DNA of 64,000 bases from Promicromonospora sp. Populi (GCF_041081105.1 NZ_CP163528.1:1736001-1800000); one strand, 5' to 3'; numbered from the stretch's first letter, positions 53,859 through 62,711 are shown. Translations and numbers: made by a program. Notes: a model not told the origin generated them from the letters alone.

Positions 53859-54857
53859 TCAGGCTTCCTTGCCGCGGCGCAGGATGTCGGCGTACACGGC
53901 GAGCACGATCACTATGCCGACGGCGACCTTCTGCCACTCCTGCGGGATCGACATGATCCGCAGGCCGTTGGTGAGCGTGGCCATGATCAGCGCGCCGATC
54001 ACGGTGCCCAGGATCGTCGCCTTGCCACCCCGCAGGGAGGTTCCGCCGATGACGACGGCGGCGATGGCCTCCAGCTCGTAGCCGAGCCCGAGACCGGGCT
54101 GGGCCGAGTTGAGCCGGGAGGCCATCACGATGCCCGCCAGGCCGGTGAACAGCCCGGCCACGGTGTAGATGACAACCTTCCAGCGCCGCACGTCGACGCC
54201 GGAGATCGCCGTCGCCTCCTCGTTGGAGCCGATGGACAGCGCGTAGCGGCCGGTGAGCGTCTTGCTCAGCACAACTGCCGCGATGGCGGCGGCGACAAAG
54301 AAGATAAGGACGGCGTTGGGCAGCCCGGGGATGAGCTCACCGCCGGCGAGCTGGTCGAACCCGCCCACCTCGCTGAAGTAGATGGGCGCGGTCCCGGAGA
54401 TCACCAGCGAGAGCCCTTGCGCGACCATCATCATCGCCAGCGTGGCGATGAACGGCGGCAGCCGCAGGTAGGAGACGTTCAGCCCGTTCAGGAGCCCGAT
54501 CAGGGCACCGATGGCGAGGCCGCCCAGCACACCCACGAAGAGCGGCAGACCCATGTTCGCCAGGAACACACCGGTCATCACCGAGCACAGCGTCATGCCG
54601 GTGCCGACGGAGAGGTCGATGCCGCCCGTGGCGATGACAAACGTGGCGCCCAGCGCCATGATCCCCGTGACGGCGGTGGCCAGCAGGATGCCCTTCACGT
54701 TGGCCCAGTCCAGGAAGTACGGGCTGGCGAACGAGAAGAATCCGAAGATCACCACGAGCCCCGCGAAGGCGAGGAGCTGCTGCAGCTGCTGCCGGTTGCC
54801 GAACCGCGGGGCGGACCGCTTGGCCGGCCCGGTGGTCGTGCTGGACGTCGTCGTCAT
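53859..54857 (-). CDS. Ribose-type ABC transporter permease (RbsC family)
   Basis: 332 residues with the ATGGIDLSVGTGM signature, about nine hydrophobic segments, SIGSNEEATAISGVDVRRWK and VVIGGTSLRGGKATILGTVIGALIM. It forms the membrane channel of the second ribose-type importer. ATG at 54857 overlaps the ATPase stop by 4 bp (ATGA). Confidence 0.95.
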   Translation of the reverse strand: MTTTSSTTTGPAKRSAPRFGNRQQLQQLLAFAGLVVIFGFFSFASPYFLDWANVKGILLATAVTGIMALGATFVIATGGIDLSVGTGMTLCSVMTGVFLANMGLPLFVGVLGGLAIGALIGLLNGLNVSYLRLPPFIATLAMMMVAQGLSLVISGTAPIYFSEVGGFDQLAGGELIPGLPNAVLIFFVAAAIAAVVLSKTLTGRYALSIGSNEEATAISGVDVRRWKVVIYTVAGLFTGLAGIVMASRLNSAQPGLGLGYELEAIAAVVIGGTSLRGGKATILGTVIGALIMATLTNGLRIMSIPQEWQKVAVGIVIVLAVYADILRRGKEA

Positions 54858-56416
54858 TCTGGGTCTCCGGTCGTGACGAGCGAGCGGTCGGCACCGAACC
54901 GCGTCGCGAGCTCCATGATCTTGTGCTGGGTCGCCTCGGCGTTGGCGAGGGTGCCGGTGACGCGGCCCTCGCACATGACGACTATCCGGTCGGCCAGCCG
55001 CAGCACCTCGGGCAGCTCGGACGAGATCACGATGATCGACTTGCCCTGCTCGGCCAGGCTCGTGAGCAGGCCGTAGATCTCGTCCTTCGCGCCGACGTCG
55101 ATCCCGCGCGTCGGCTCGTCGACGATCAGCACGTCGCAGTCGCGAACGAGCCACTTGGCCAGCACCACCTTCTGCTGGTTGCCGCCCGAGAGGTTCTTGG
55201 CTATCTGGGTGACCGACGGCGTCCTGATCGCCAGCCGGTCCACCATCTCGGCCGCGACCCGGCGCCCGTCGGCATCGCGGACGAAGCCCGCGCGGGTCAT
55301 CCCGGGCAGCGAGGACAGCATGACGTTGCGCACCAGGTCCTGGTCCAGGAGCAGGCCGTAGCGCTTGCGGTCCTCCGAGAGGTAGCCGATGCCGTGCCGC
55401 ACGGCGTCGGCGGGGTTGCGCACCGTGACCGGCCGGCCATTCACCTCGACGACGCCGGTCGACCGGTCCGCCCCGATGATCGCTCGTGCGACCTCCGTGC
55501 GTCCGGCGCCCATCAGGCCCGCGAAGCCCAGGATCTCGCCGCGGTGCAGGTCGAAGGACACGTCCTTGAGCAGCTTGCGGGTGCTCAGTCCGCGGACCGC
55601 GAGCACCACCTCGCGCTCCGCCGACCCGGGAGCAGACCCGGGAGCGCTGCCGGACTCGGCGGGGTCGGGCCGCACCCTCGTCTCGAGCTGCCGGCCCACC
55701 ATGGCACCGATGACCTCCTGGGTGTCCGTGGTCGCCGTCGGCAGCGTGTCGACGTAGCGGCCGTCCCGCAGGACGGTGATGCGGTCGGAGATCTCCTTGA
55801 TCTCGTCCATGCGGTGCGAGACGTAGATGACGCCGGTGCGCGGCGAGACGAAGTCGCGGACGATCCGGAACAGCGTGGCTACCTCGGTCTCCGTGAGCGC
55901 CGCCGTCGGCTCGTCCATGATCAGCACGCGGGCGTCGAACGAGAGCGCCTTGGCGATCTCGACCATCTGCTGGCCGGCAACGCTCAGGTGCGACACGGGC
56001 TGCCTCGGGTCGAGCGGGATCCCGAGCCGCTCGAAGAGGGCGGCCGCCCGGCTCTCCAGCACGTCGTCGCGGATCAGGCCGGCACGCCGGGTCTCGCGGC
56101 CGATGAAGATGTTCTGCGCGACCGTCAGGTCGGGCATCAGGTGGAACTCCTGGTGGATCACGCTGATGCCGAGCTCGTTCGCCTGCCGGGGGCCGGCGGG
56201 GCTCATCGGCGCGCCGTCGAGCTCCATGGACCCCGAGTCCGGCTGGTAGATGCCGGAGAGCAGCTTCAGGAGGGTCGACTTGCCCGCTCCGTTCTCACCG
56301 ACGAGCGCCAGCACCTCCCCGTGCCGCAGGTCGAGGTGGACGTCGTCAAGCGCGCGGACGCCTGGAAAGGACTTGCTGATCCCCGTGGCACGGAGAAGGA
56401 CTGCATGGTCCGTCAC
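54854..56416 (-). CDS. Ribose-type ABC transporter ATP-binding protein (RbsA)
   Basis: 520 residues with two ATPase domains. The first has Walker A GENGAGKST (about 40-48), LSVAGQQMVEIAKAL and LIMDEPTAALTE. The second has LMGAGRTE, LSGGNQQKVVLAKWL and LIVDEPTRGID. A 12-bp repeat (GSAP) marks the linker. First gene of the operon; no regulator is adjacent on the same strand, but the divergent intergenic region contains dyads, including GATGCATC at 56463-56470. Confidence 0.95.
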   Translation of the reverse strand: MTDHAVLLRATGISKSFPGVRALDDVHLDLRHGEVLALVGENGAGKSTLLKLLSGIYQPDSGSMELDGAPMSPAGPRQANELGISVIHQEFHLMPDLTVAQNIFIGRETRRAGLIRDDVLESRAAALFERLGIPLDPRQPVSHLSVAGQQMVEIAKALSFDARVLIMDEPTAALTETEVATLFRIVRDFVSPRTGVIYVSHRMDEIKEISDRITVLRDGRYVDTLPTATTDTQEVIGAMVGRQLETRVRPDPAESGSAPGSAPGSAEREVVLAVRGLSTRKLLKDVSFDLHRGEILGFAGLMGAGRTEVARAIIGADRSTGVVEVNGRPVTVRNPADAVRHGIGYLSEDRKRYGLLLDQDLVRNVMLSSLPGMTRAGFVRDADGRRVAAEMVDRLAIRTPSVTQIAKNLSGGNQQKVVLAKWLVRDCDVLIVDEPTRGIDVGAKDEIYGLLTSLAEQGKSIIVISSELPEVLRLADRIVVMCEGRVTGTLANAEATQHKIMELATRFGADRSLVTTGDPE

Positions 56417-56596
56417 GTATCGCTCCCTTGCCTACGTGCCTCGCATTCAACCCCAGACATCCGATGCATCTCAAGGCCTTAGGGCATATCGACACCGATC
56501 CGTTCCCGTTCGGCACGCTCCCGGCGGCGATAGGTCAGACGTTTATCCCGGTGGAGCGCCTGCTCGGCAAGCTGTGCAGCAGGCTGTGCACGAGGC

Positions 56597-56619
56597 GTCC
56601 CACCGTGCCACGGTGGGAC
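56597..56619. promoter_or_regulatory. 23-bp perfect palindrome directly before a GTG start
   Basis: GTCCCACCGTG - C - CACGGTGGGAC: 11-bp arms around one base, ending 2 bp before the GTG at 56621. It could be a repressor site or a very strong hairpin at the 5' end of the mRNA. Confidence 0.7.
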
Positions 56620-56620
56620 C

Positions 56621-57607
56621 GTGCCAGCAAGCAACCCGAGTGACCCGACCGGACCTGCCGACCTCGACACAGTCCTGGACACAGTCCTCGACGCGCTCTA
56701 CGCCCGGCCGCTGGACGAGTTCATCGCGGCCCGCGACGACGCCGCCCGGCAGGTCGCCGACAGCGGCGACCAGCTCGGCGCCGAGCGGATCAAGCGCCTG
56801 CCCAAGCCGTCGGTGGCGGCCTGGGTGGTCAACCAGGTGGCACGGGACCATGCCGACGACGTCGCGGCGCTCACCGCCGTCGGCGACGAGCTGCGGGCAG
56901 CGACGCAGGACCGGGACCGCGCCCGCCTCCGGGCGCTTGACCACCTGCGCCGCGAACGCACCGACGCCCTGGTCCGCGCCGTGCGCGACGCCGGCGAGGT
57001 GGGCGGCCGAGCCGTCTCGGCCGCCGTGCTCGACCGCCTCACCGAGACCCTGACCGCAGCCGTCATGGACGCCGACGCCGCCGCGGCAGTCCGGGCCGGC
57101 CGCCTCGCGCGGGCGCTGCAGCACGCCGGGTTCGGGATAGTCGACGAGCAGGGCGAGGAGGCGGACCTGGTCGCGCTGCGCCCAGCGTCTGTCACGGGGT
57201 CCGACGACGGGGCGCGGGCGGGCGGGCCCGGTTCAGATGCTGCCGGTTCAGATGCTGCCGGTACGGAGGCGGGCGATGCGGACGCAGATGCTGAAGCCGC
57301 CGAGCGAGCGGTCGAGGAGACGTCCGCGCAGGTGGACCGGCTGGAGGCGGACCGGGACGAGGTCCGCGAGCGCCTGCGCACCGCGGACGCCGCGGCCAAG
57401 CAGAGCCGCAGCGAGGCGGCGCGCCTGGACCGGGAGCTCGCGCGGCTGACCGCGGAGCGCGACACGGCCCGCCGTTCCGTCAAGAAGGCTGAGCTGAGCG
57501 CCGAGGAGGCCCGTGCTGAGCTGGACTCGGTGGAGGACCAGCTCGACGACGCGGTGGAGCGCGCGGCGGAGGCGCGTCGTCGGCGCCGGGCCGCTCGTGG
57601 GCGGTGA
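56621..57607 (+). CDS. Coiled-coil cytoplasmic protein of unknown function
   Basis: 328 residues. The N-terminal half is helical with a conserved-looking start (LYARPLDEFIAARDDAARQVADSGDQ and IKRLPKPSVAAWVVNQVARDH). The C-terminal third is a long charged coiled coil (about 225-328: ETSAQVDRLEADRDEVRERL...) ending in a basic RRRRRAARGR. A 15-bp repeat (GSDAA) occurs in the linker. No enzyme motif seen. Similar proteins are widespread unknowns in actinobacteria. GTG at 56621 immediately follows a perfect palindrome. Confidence 0.78.
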   Translation: MPASNPSDPTGPADLDTVLDTVLDALYARPLDEFIAARDDAARQVADSGDQLGAERIKRLPKPSVAAWVVNQVARDHADDVAALTAVGDELRAATQDRDRARLRALDHLRRERTDALVRAVRDAGEVGGRAVSAAVLDRLTETLTAAVMDADAAAAVRAGRLARALQHAGFGIVDEQGEEADLVALRPASVTGSDDGARAGGPGSDAAGSDAAGTEAGDADADAEAAERAVEETSAQVDRLEADRDEVRERLRTADAAAKQSRSEAARLDRELARLTAERDTARRSVKKAELSAEEARAELDSVEDQLDDAVERAAEARRRRRAARGR

Positions 57608-57682
57608 GCAATCGACTCGCGGTGCGCTGCGCCCCGTGAGACAGACTCGTTGCCGCGGCTAACCATCTGAGATGATCGCGGT

Positions 57683-58915
57683 GTGACGGGAACGGGAGAC
57701 GCGGCCGGCGATCCAGAGTTCCGTTTCCGTGACATCGCCGTCATCGCGTACTTGCCGTCCGTCGTCAGCTCGATCGGCCACGGTGCCGTGATGCCGGTCC
57801 TTGCGATCCACGCCGGCGACCTGGGCGCCGGCACGGCGATGGCGGCGTTCGTCGTCGCCCTCCTGGGGATCGGGCAGCTCGCCAACTCTCTGCCCTCGGG
57901 CGCGCTCGTGGCGCGGCTCGGCGAGCGCCGCACCCTGGTGATCGCCGGGCTGGTGGACGCGGCGGCGATGCTGGTCGCGTTCCTGGTGCCTTCGGTCTGG
58001 CTGCTGTGCGTGTGCGTCTTCGTCAGCGGCATGAGCTGGACGGCGTTCCTGCTGGCCCGGCAGGGGTTCCTGATCGACGCCGTGCCGATCACGCACCGGG
58101 CGCGAGGCATGGCGCTGCTGGGCGGTTCGGGGCGGCTCGGGGTCCTGATCGGCCCGCTGCTGGGTGCGCTGCTGATCCACCTGGTCGGGACCCGCTGGGT
58201 ATTTGTGCTCGCCGCGTGCGCGTCCCTGGCCTCGACGCTCATCGTGACCCGGATGCCGGACTTCGGGCGGGTGCGCCGCGGCGTCGTCCCGCTGGCCGTG
58301 CACTCGGTGCTGTGGCAGCACCGGCGGGTGCTGCTCACCCTCGGGGTGGCCGTCATCATCATCGGCGCCTCCCGGTCGGTGCGCACGGGCCTGCTGCCGC
58401 TGTGGGCCGACCACGTACACATCTCGGCCGCCGTCGTCTCCCTGCTGTTCGCGGTCGCGGCGACCATCGACATCCTGCTCACTCTGCCGGGCGGCTGGCT
58501 GCTGGACACCCGTGGTCGCCAGGTGGTGGCGGTGCCGGTGGTGCTCGCCGTCGGCGTCGGCTGCCTGCTGCTGCCGCTGGCGGACACGGCGTTCACGATC
58601 GGCCTGGTGATGGCCCTCATCGCGGCGGGCAACGGGCTCGGCTCGGGGATCGTGATGACGCTCGGCGCCGACGCCGCGCCGGTGGAAGGCCGGTCGCAGT
58701 TCCTCGGTGGCTGGCGGTTGTGCGGGGACCTCGGCAACACGGGCGGGCCGCTGCTCGTCGCGGCGGTGGCCGCTGTCGCGCCGCTGGCCGCCGCGCCCGT
58801 GCTGATCGGGGTGCTGGCGCTGGCCGGCGCGATCTGGGTGGGCCACTGGACCGGGAAGGCCGACCGGGACCGGCGGGCCGGACCGCCGGGCGAGGCAGGC
58901 CCGGCCGCCCCCTGA
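57683..58915 (+). CDS. Major facilitator superfamily transporter
   Basis: 410 residues with about twelve hydrophobic segments. It has motif-A-like RLGERRTLVIAG between helices 2 and 3 and GGWLLDTRGRQVVAVP in the second half. Likely a drug or metabolite exporter. GTG start. Followed by a LysR regulator on the same strand, with only 37 bp between, which may regulate it or the following SDR gene. Confidence 0.92.
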   Translation: MTGTGDAAGDPEFRFRDIAVIAYLPSVVSSIGHGAVMPVLAIHAGDLGAGTAMAAFVVALLGIGQLANSLPSGALVARLGERRTLVIAGLVDAAAMLVAFLVPSVWLLCVCVFVSGMSWTAFLLARQGFLIDAVPITHRARGMALLGGSGRLGVLIGPLLGALLIHLVGTRWVFVLAACASLASTLIVTRMPDFGRVRRGVVPLAVHSVLWQHRRVLLTLGVAVIIIGASRSVRTGLLPLWADHVHISAAVVSLLFAVAATIDILLTLPGGWLLDTRGRQVVAVPVVLAVGVGCLLLPLADTAFTIGLVMALIAAGNGLGSGIVMTLGADAAPVEGRSQFLGGWRLCGDLGNTGGPLLVAAVAAVAPLAAAPVLIGVLALAGAIWVGHWTGKADRDRRAGPPGEAGPAAP

Positions 58916-58958
58916 GCCGGGCCGTTCCCTGCGCCGGTCGTACCCTGAGAGGGTGTCG
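58910..58958. repeat. Degenerate 16-17-bp tandem repeat at the MFS stop codon
   Basis: Units beginning CCCTGAGCCGG (58910), CCCTGCGCCGG (58927) and CCCTGAGAGGG (58943). The MFS TGA (58913-58915) is in the first. Similarity is partial, so this is the weakest of the stop-linked repeats. Confidence 0.4.
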
Positions 58959-59888
58959 GATCTCAGCCTGCGGCGGGTGCGGTACTTCGTGACCGTGGCG
59001 CAGGAGCTCAACTTCGGCCGCGCCGCCGAGCTGCTCCATCTCGCCCAACCGGTGCTCAGCCGCCAGATCGCGGTCCTGGAGCGCGAGCTGGGCACCTCTC
59101 TGTTCGACCGGTCCACGCGCGGCACGGCTTTGTCGGAGTCTGGACGTGCCCTCCTGGAGGACGCCCGGGCGCTGCTCGCGGCCGCCGACACGCTAGAGCA
59201 GCGCGCGCGGTTCGTCGCCCGCGGGGTGGACCGGTTCGCCATCGGGTTCATGCCCGGCCTCGTCGTCTCGCCGCTCGTGCAGGTGCTCACCGACCGGCTC
59301 CCCGGGCTCGACGTCCAGCTCGTGCGCACGAGCTGGGACGACCAGGTCACCAAGCTCCACGACGGGCAGCTTGACGTGAGCCTCGTCCGGCTGCCCGTGT
59401 CGCTGCGCGGCCTGCGGTCGGTCCCGTTGTTCAGCGAGCCCCGGCTGGTCGCGCTCCCCGCTACCCATCCGCTGGCAGCGGCCGAGCGCATCACCGTCGC
59501 CGACCTCGCGCCGCTGGAGCTGCTCCAGGACCCGGACGCCGTACCCGAGTGGCGTGCCGAACGGCTCCGGCTGGGCCTGCCGCCCGTGCGTGCGGCGGGT
59601 GTGCCGACGCTGCACGCCGTCGAGGAGAAGCTTGAGCACGTGGCCGCGGGCCGGGGAATCACCATCCTGCCGGAGTCCACCACCCGCTTCTACCGCCGGC
59701 CGGACGTCGTCTACCGTCCGGTCGACGGACTTCCACCAAACGAGGTGGTGCTCGCCTGGCCGGCGCACCGCACCTCGCCGGCCCTCGACGTCACGGTCGC
59801 GCAGGCGCATACCCTCGCGAACGCTCATACCCTGCGGGCATCACTGGTGGGCGAAGAGGTCTTGGACGGTAGACCCGCGTCGGCGTGA
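58953..59888 (+). CDS. LysR-family transcriptional regulator
   Basis: 311 residues with the LysR winged helix (LRRVRYFVTVAQELNFGRAAELLHLAQPVLSRQIAVLERELG) and an effector domain with LRSVPLFSEPRLVALPATHPLA. Normally binds a small ligand and activates neighbouring genes. GTG at 58953. The SDR gene starts 10 bp after its stop and is probably co-transcribed; the MFS gene is upstream. Confidence 0.93.
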   Translation: MSDLSLRRVRYFVTVAQELNFGRAAELLHLAQPVLSRQIAVLERELGTSLFDRSTRGTALSESGRALLEDARALLAAADTLEQRARFVARGVDRFAIGFMPGLVVSPLVQVLTDRLPGLDVQLVRTSWDDQVTKLHDGQLDVSLVRLPVSLRGLRSVPLFSEPRLVALPATHPLAAAERITVADLAPLELLQDPDAVPEWRAERLRLGLPPVRAAGVPTLHAVEEKLEHVAAGRGITILPESTTRFYRRPDVVYRPVDGLPPNEVVLAWPAHRTSPALDVTVAQAHTLANAHTLRASLVGEEVLDGRPASA

Positions 59889-59898
59889 GGGTGGTGGC

Positions 59899-60621
59899 AT
59901 GACCATCACCAGCAACACCCGCGTAGTCCTCCTCGGCGCCACGAGCGGCATCGGCCTCGCCATCGCACACGCCGCCGCAGCGGCCGGCGCCTCCGTCACC
60001 ATCGGATCGCGCAACCCGGCCTCCGTCGAGCGGGCGCTCGCCGAGCTGCCCGACACCGTCTCTGGACACGTCGTAGATGCCACCTCCGGCGCTTCGCTCG
60101 CGGCCTTCTTCGACGGCGCCGGCTCGTTCGACCACTTCGCCTACACCGCGGCGGACCCGCTCGCCGGCCTCACGCTCGCGGACTACACGGTCGAGGCGGC
60201 GCGCTCCTTCTTCGACCTGCGGCTCGTGCACGCGCTCGACGCCGTCCGGCTCGCCGTCCCGCACCTCAGGGACCACGTATCTGTGACGCTCACGAGCGGC
60301 ACCGCCGCGTTCAAGGGCGGGCCCGGCTGGACGCTCGGCGCCGCCGCCTCGGGAGCGACGGTGTCCGCCGTCCGCTCGCTGGCGGTGGAGCTCGCCCCGG
60401 TCCGCGTCAACGCGGTAGCACCCGGCGTCGTCCGCTCCCCGCTCTGGTCGGGGATGAGCGAGCAGGACCGCGAGGAGATGTATCGCGCCACCGGCGCGAC
60501 CCTGCCCTTGGGCAGGGTCGCCGCCGTCGACGACGTGGCCAAGGTCTACCTCGCGCTCATGGACCAGGACTACGTCACCGGCACGGTGTCCGTGGTCGAC
60601 GGCGGCACGCTGGTCGCCTAG
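59899..60621 (+). CDS. Short-chain dehydrogenase/reductase lacking the YxxxK motif
   Basis: 240 residues with LLGATSGIGLAIA for cofactor binding and a typical end (VRVNAVAPGVVRSPLW...DYVTGTVSVVDGGTLVA). Where classical SDRs have Ser-Tyr-Lys, this one reads TSGTAAFKGGPGWTLGAAAS and then GATVSAVRSLAVELAP, with no YxxxK. It may bind NAD(P) without the usual chemistry, or use other residues, as in some atypical SDRs. Its TAG overlaps the convergent gene's TAG in a shared CTAG. Confidence 0.85.
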   Translation: MTITSNTRVVLLGATSGIGLAIAHAAAAAGASVTIGSRNPASVERALAELPDTVSGHVVDATSGASLAAFFDGAGSFDHFAYTAADPLAGLTLADYTVEAARSFFDLRLVHALDAVRLAVPHLRDHVSVTLTSGTAAFKGGPGWTLGAAASGATVSAVRSLAVELAPVRVNAVAPGVVRSPLWSGMSEQDREEMYRATGATLPLGRVAAVDDVAKVYLALMDQDYVTGTVSVVDGGTLVA

Positions 60622-61652
60622 GAGACAGCCGCACCCTTCAGGGCAAGAGCCGCTGCCAGTCCTTCGAGCGACTCCCCTGCCACCGCCGGGATCGTGACGC
60701 CGTGCAGCACGTCGAGGCCTGCGGCCGCCGGCGCGCTGCCACTGGCGCCGCAGAGCGCACCGACGAGCGCGGGCAGGCTGTCCTGGTGCCGGGTGACCGC
60801 GAGGGCCAGCGGCAGGGCCGTCTCGTGGTCACCCCGGGTGACCGTGGTAATGGCCAGGGCGAGCGGCAGCGTCTCGGCCACGGTGCCGGGGTGGCTGTAG
60901 GTGCGGGGGGCGAACCGGCCCAGCAGCGCCGGGAGCGCGGCGAACGGGCTGGCAGCCTGATCCACGATCTGGAGCGCGTCGCGGACGCCGTCCGCGAGCC
61001 AGTCGTCAGCGGCGCGGCCGTCGACGGCGAGGTCTTCGGTGACGGAGTCGAGCCCGTCGCGCAGCGGTGCACCGGCCAGGAGCCCGCTGACGAGCCGGGC
61101 GAAGACGACGGCGGCGTGCACCCCTACTCCGTCGTGGGTGATCGACGCGTACCTGCGGGCGAGCTGAGCTGCCTGCGCCGGGTCGGCGGCGGCGAGGGCG
61201 ATCGCGAGCGCCCCCGGGAGCGCGGTGTCGTCGTAGAAGGCCGGGTTGTCACTGCCGGTGTGGGGCGGGCGGAGCCCGGCGGCCGCGTTGAGCAGCGCCG
61301 ACCGCTGCGCCGGGCCGGTCCAGGTCTCCGGGGTGTCGACGAGGGCCCGCCAGGTGTCGAAGAGGTCGTCGTCGTCCCAGGTCGGCGCGTCGAGCAGCAC
61401 CCGCGCGGTGGCGGCGAACGACTCGGTGTCGTCGGTCGCCACGAGCGGCGGCGAGTCGATGGCGGTGAGCACAAACGGCACTACCGGGCGCAGGACGCGG
61501 GACTCGTCGAGCCCGAGCGCCCCCTTGCGCAGCATCTCGCGGACCCAGGGGTCGCGGACCGTGCGGTGCTCGCTGGCCGGCGCGCCGAGCGCGTCGCCCA
61601 GAGCAAGCCCGTGGACGGCGCCGATCGCGCGGTCGAGGCGGTCGTCCGTCAT
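60618..61652 (-). CDS. ADP-ribosylglycohydrolase family protein, degenerate metal site
   Basis: 344 residues. The N-terminal motif HGLALGDALGAPASE and a VATDDTES motif are kept. The C-terminal metal-binding segment, normally NxGxDxDTxAAxxGA, reads VTRHQDSLPALVGALCG, losing key Asp residues. Fold retained, hydrolase activity doubtful. It overlaps the upstream paralogue by 4 bp (ATGA), so the two are co-translated and may form a heteromer. Confidence 0.85.
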   Translation of the reverse strand: MTDDRLDRAIGAVHGLALGDALGAPASEHRTVRDPWVREMLRKGALGLDESRVLRPVVPFVLTAIDSPPLVATDDTESFAATARVLLDAPTWDDDDLFDTWRALVDTPETWTGPAQRSALLNAAAGLRPPHTGSDNPAFYDDTALPGALAIALAAADPAQAAQLARRYASITHDGVGVHAAVVFARLVSGLLAGAPLRDGLDSVTEDLAVDGRAADDWLADGVRDALQIVDQAASPFAALPALLGRFAPRTYSHPGTVAETLPLALAITTVTRGDHETALPLALAVTRHQDSLPALVGALCGASGSAPAAAGLDVLHGVTIPAVAGESLEGLAAALALKGAAVS

Positions 61653-62680
61653 GCTTCAGTCTCCTTGTCGAGGGTCGCCTCGTCGCTCGTCGCCGTGCCG
61701 AGGGTCGCCCTGTCGCGGTTCGCGCGCTCGACCAGCGCGTCGGCCAGGCCGATCAGGTCGGTGCCGGCCGTGGCCTGGATGCACTGGCCCGTGACGGACC
61801 GCACCTGGTCGACGTGGTCCGGGTCGAACGCGTCCGCGCCGTGCAGGGCGCCGGCGACCGCGCCGGCCATCGCGGCGATGGTGTCGGAGTCCCGCCCGAT
61901 GTTGACCCCGGACTCGATGACGCTCGTGGCCCCGTTGTTGGCCCGCAGCAGGCCGATGGTCAGCGACACCGCCTCGGGCGCGACGTCGGCCCACATGTAG
62001 TGCCGCAGCGGGATGGCCTCGAACAGCTTCTCCTCGATCTGCTCCACCGAGGCCCCGTGCGCGGCGATGTCGAGCGCCCGGTGGGCCATGCGGTAGGACC
62101 AGGAGTCGGTGGGCAGGGCCGCGAGCATGGCGTCGAGGACGGGGTCGATGGTGTCCTCGACCATGGCGGCGGCGACCCCGGCGGCGATCGCCTGGGCGCA
62201 GTAGATGCCGTCGCGGGAGTGGCTGACCTGGGCGTCGGCCAGGGCCATCTGCCGGGCGAGCTCCGGGTCCCCTGCCGCGTAGACGCCGATCGGCGCGACG
62301 CGCATCGCTGCGCCGTCGCTCCAGGTCTCGGCGTTGCGCTGCCCGCTGGTGGGCGGCTGCATGCCGGCGTGGAGGTTGGCGATCGCGATCATCTCGCTGA
62401 ACCCCGCCCGGTTGAACCCGGCGCGCTGTGTCTGCAGGGCTTCGAGCCAGGTCTCGGCGACCACCTGCGAGGTCAGGCCCGAGCCGGCCTTGAGCACACC
62501 GCGCGCGCACAGCACCGCGTACTCGGTGTCGTCGGTGCCGGCGGCGTCCTGGTCGACGAACCCACGGACCCGGCCCCACTTCTCGCGGATCGCGGGAAGA
62601 GTCATGCCTTCGGTCGGCGCGCCCATCGCATCGCCGATCGCCAGGCCGAGCAGCGCTCCGCGCGCACGATCGTTGGTCAT
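61649..62680 (-). CDS. ADP-ribosylglycohydrolase family protein, intact metal site
   Basis: 343 residues with all the family motifs: LGLAIGDAMGAPTEG, GTDDTEY and NIGRDSDTIAAMAGAVAGAL, which bind the two Mg ions. The family removes ADP-ribose from proteins, nucleic acids or small molecules; in operons with sugar regulators the substrate may be a free ribosyl compound. Divergent from a LacI gene with two operator-like palindromes between. Its C-terminus holds an in-frame repeat (ATLGTATSDEATL). Confidence 0.9.
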   Translation of the reverse strand: MTNDRARGALLGLAIGDAMGAPTEGMTLPAIREKWGRVRGFVDQDAAGTDDTEYAVLCARGVLKAGSGLTSQVVAETWLEALQTQRAGFNRAGFSEMIAIANLHAGMQPPTSGQRNAETWSDGAAMRVAPIGVYAAGDPELARQMALADAQVSHSRDGIYCAQAIAAGVAAAMVEDTIDPVLDAMLAALPTDSWSYRMAHRALDIAAHGASVEQIEEKLFEAIPLRHYMWADVAPEAVSLTIGLLRANNGATSVIESGVNIGRDSDTIAAMAGAVAGALHGADAFDPDHVDQVRSVTGQCIQATAGTDLIGLADALVERANRDRATLGTATSDEATLDKETEA

Positions 62681-62711
62681 CGTCCTCCGCCTCTATCTGT
62701 CCCCGGGCACT

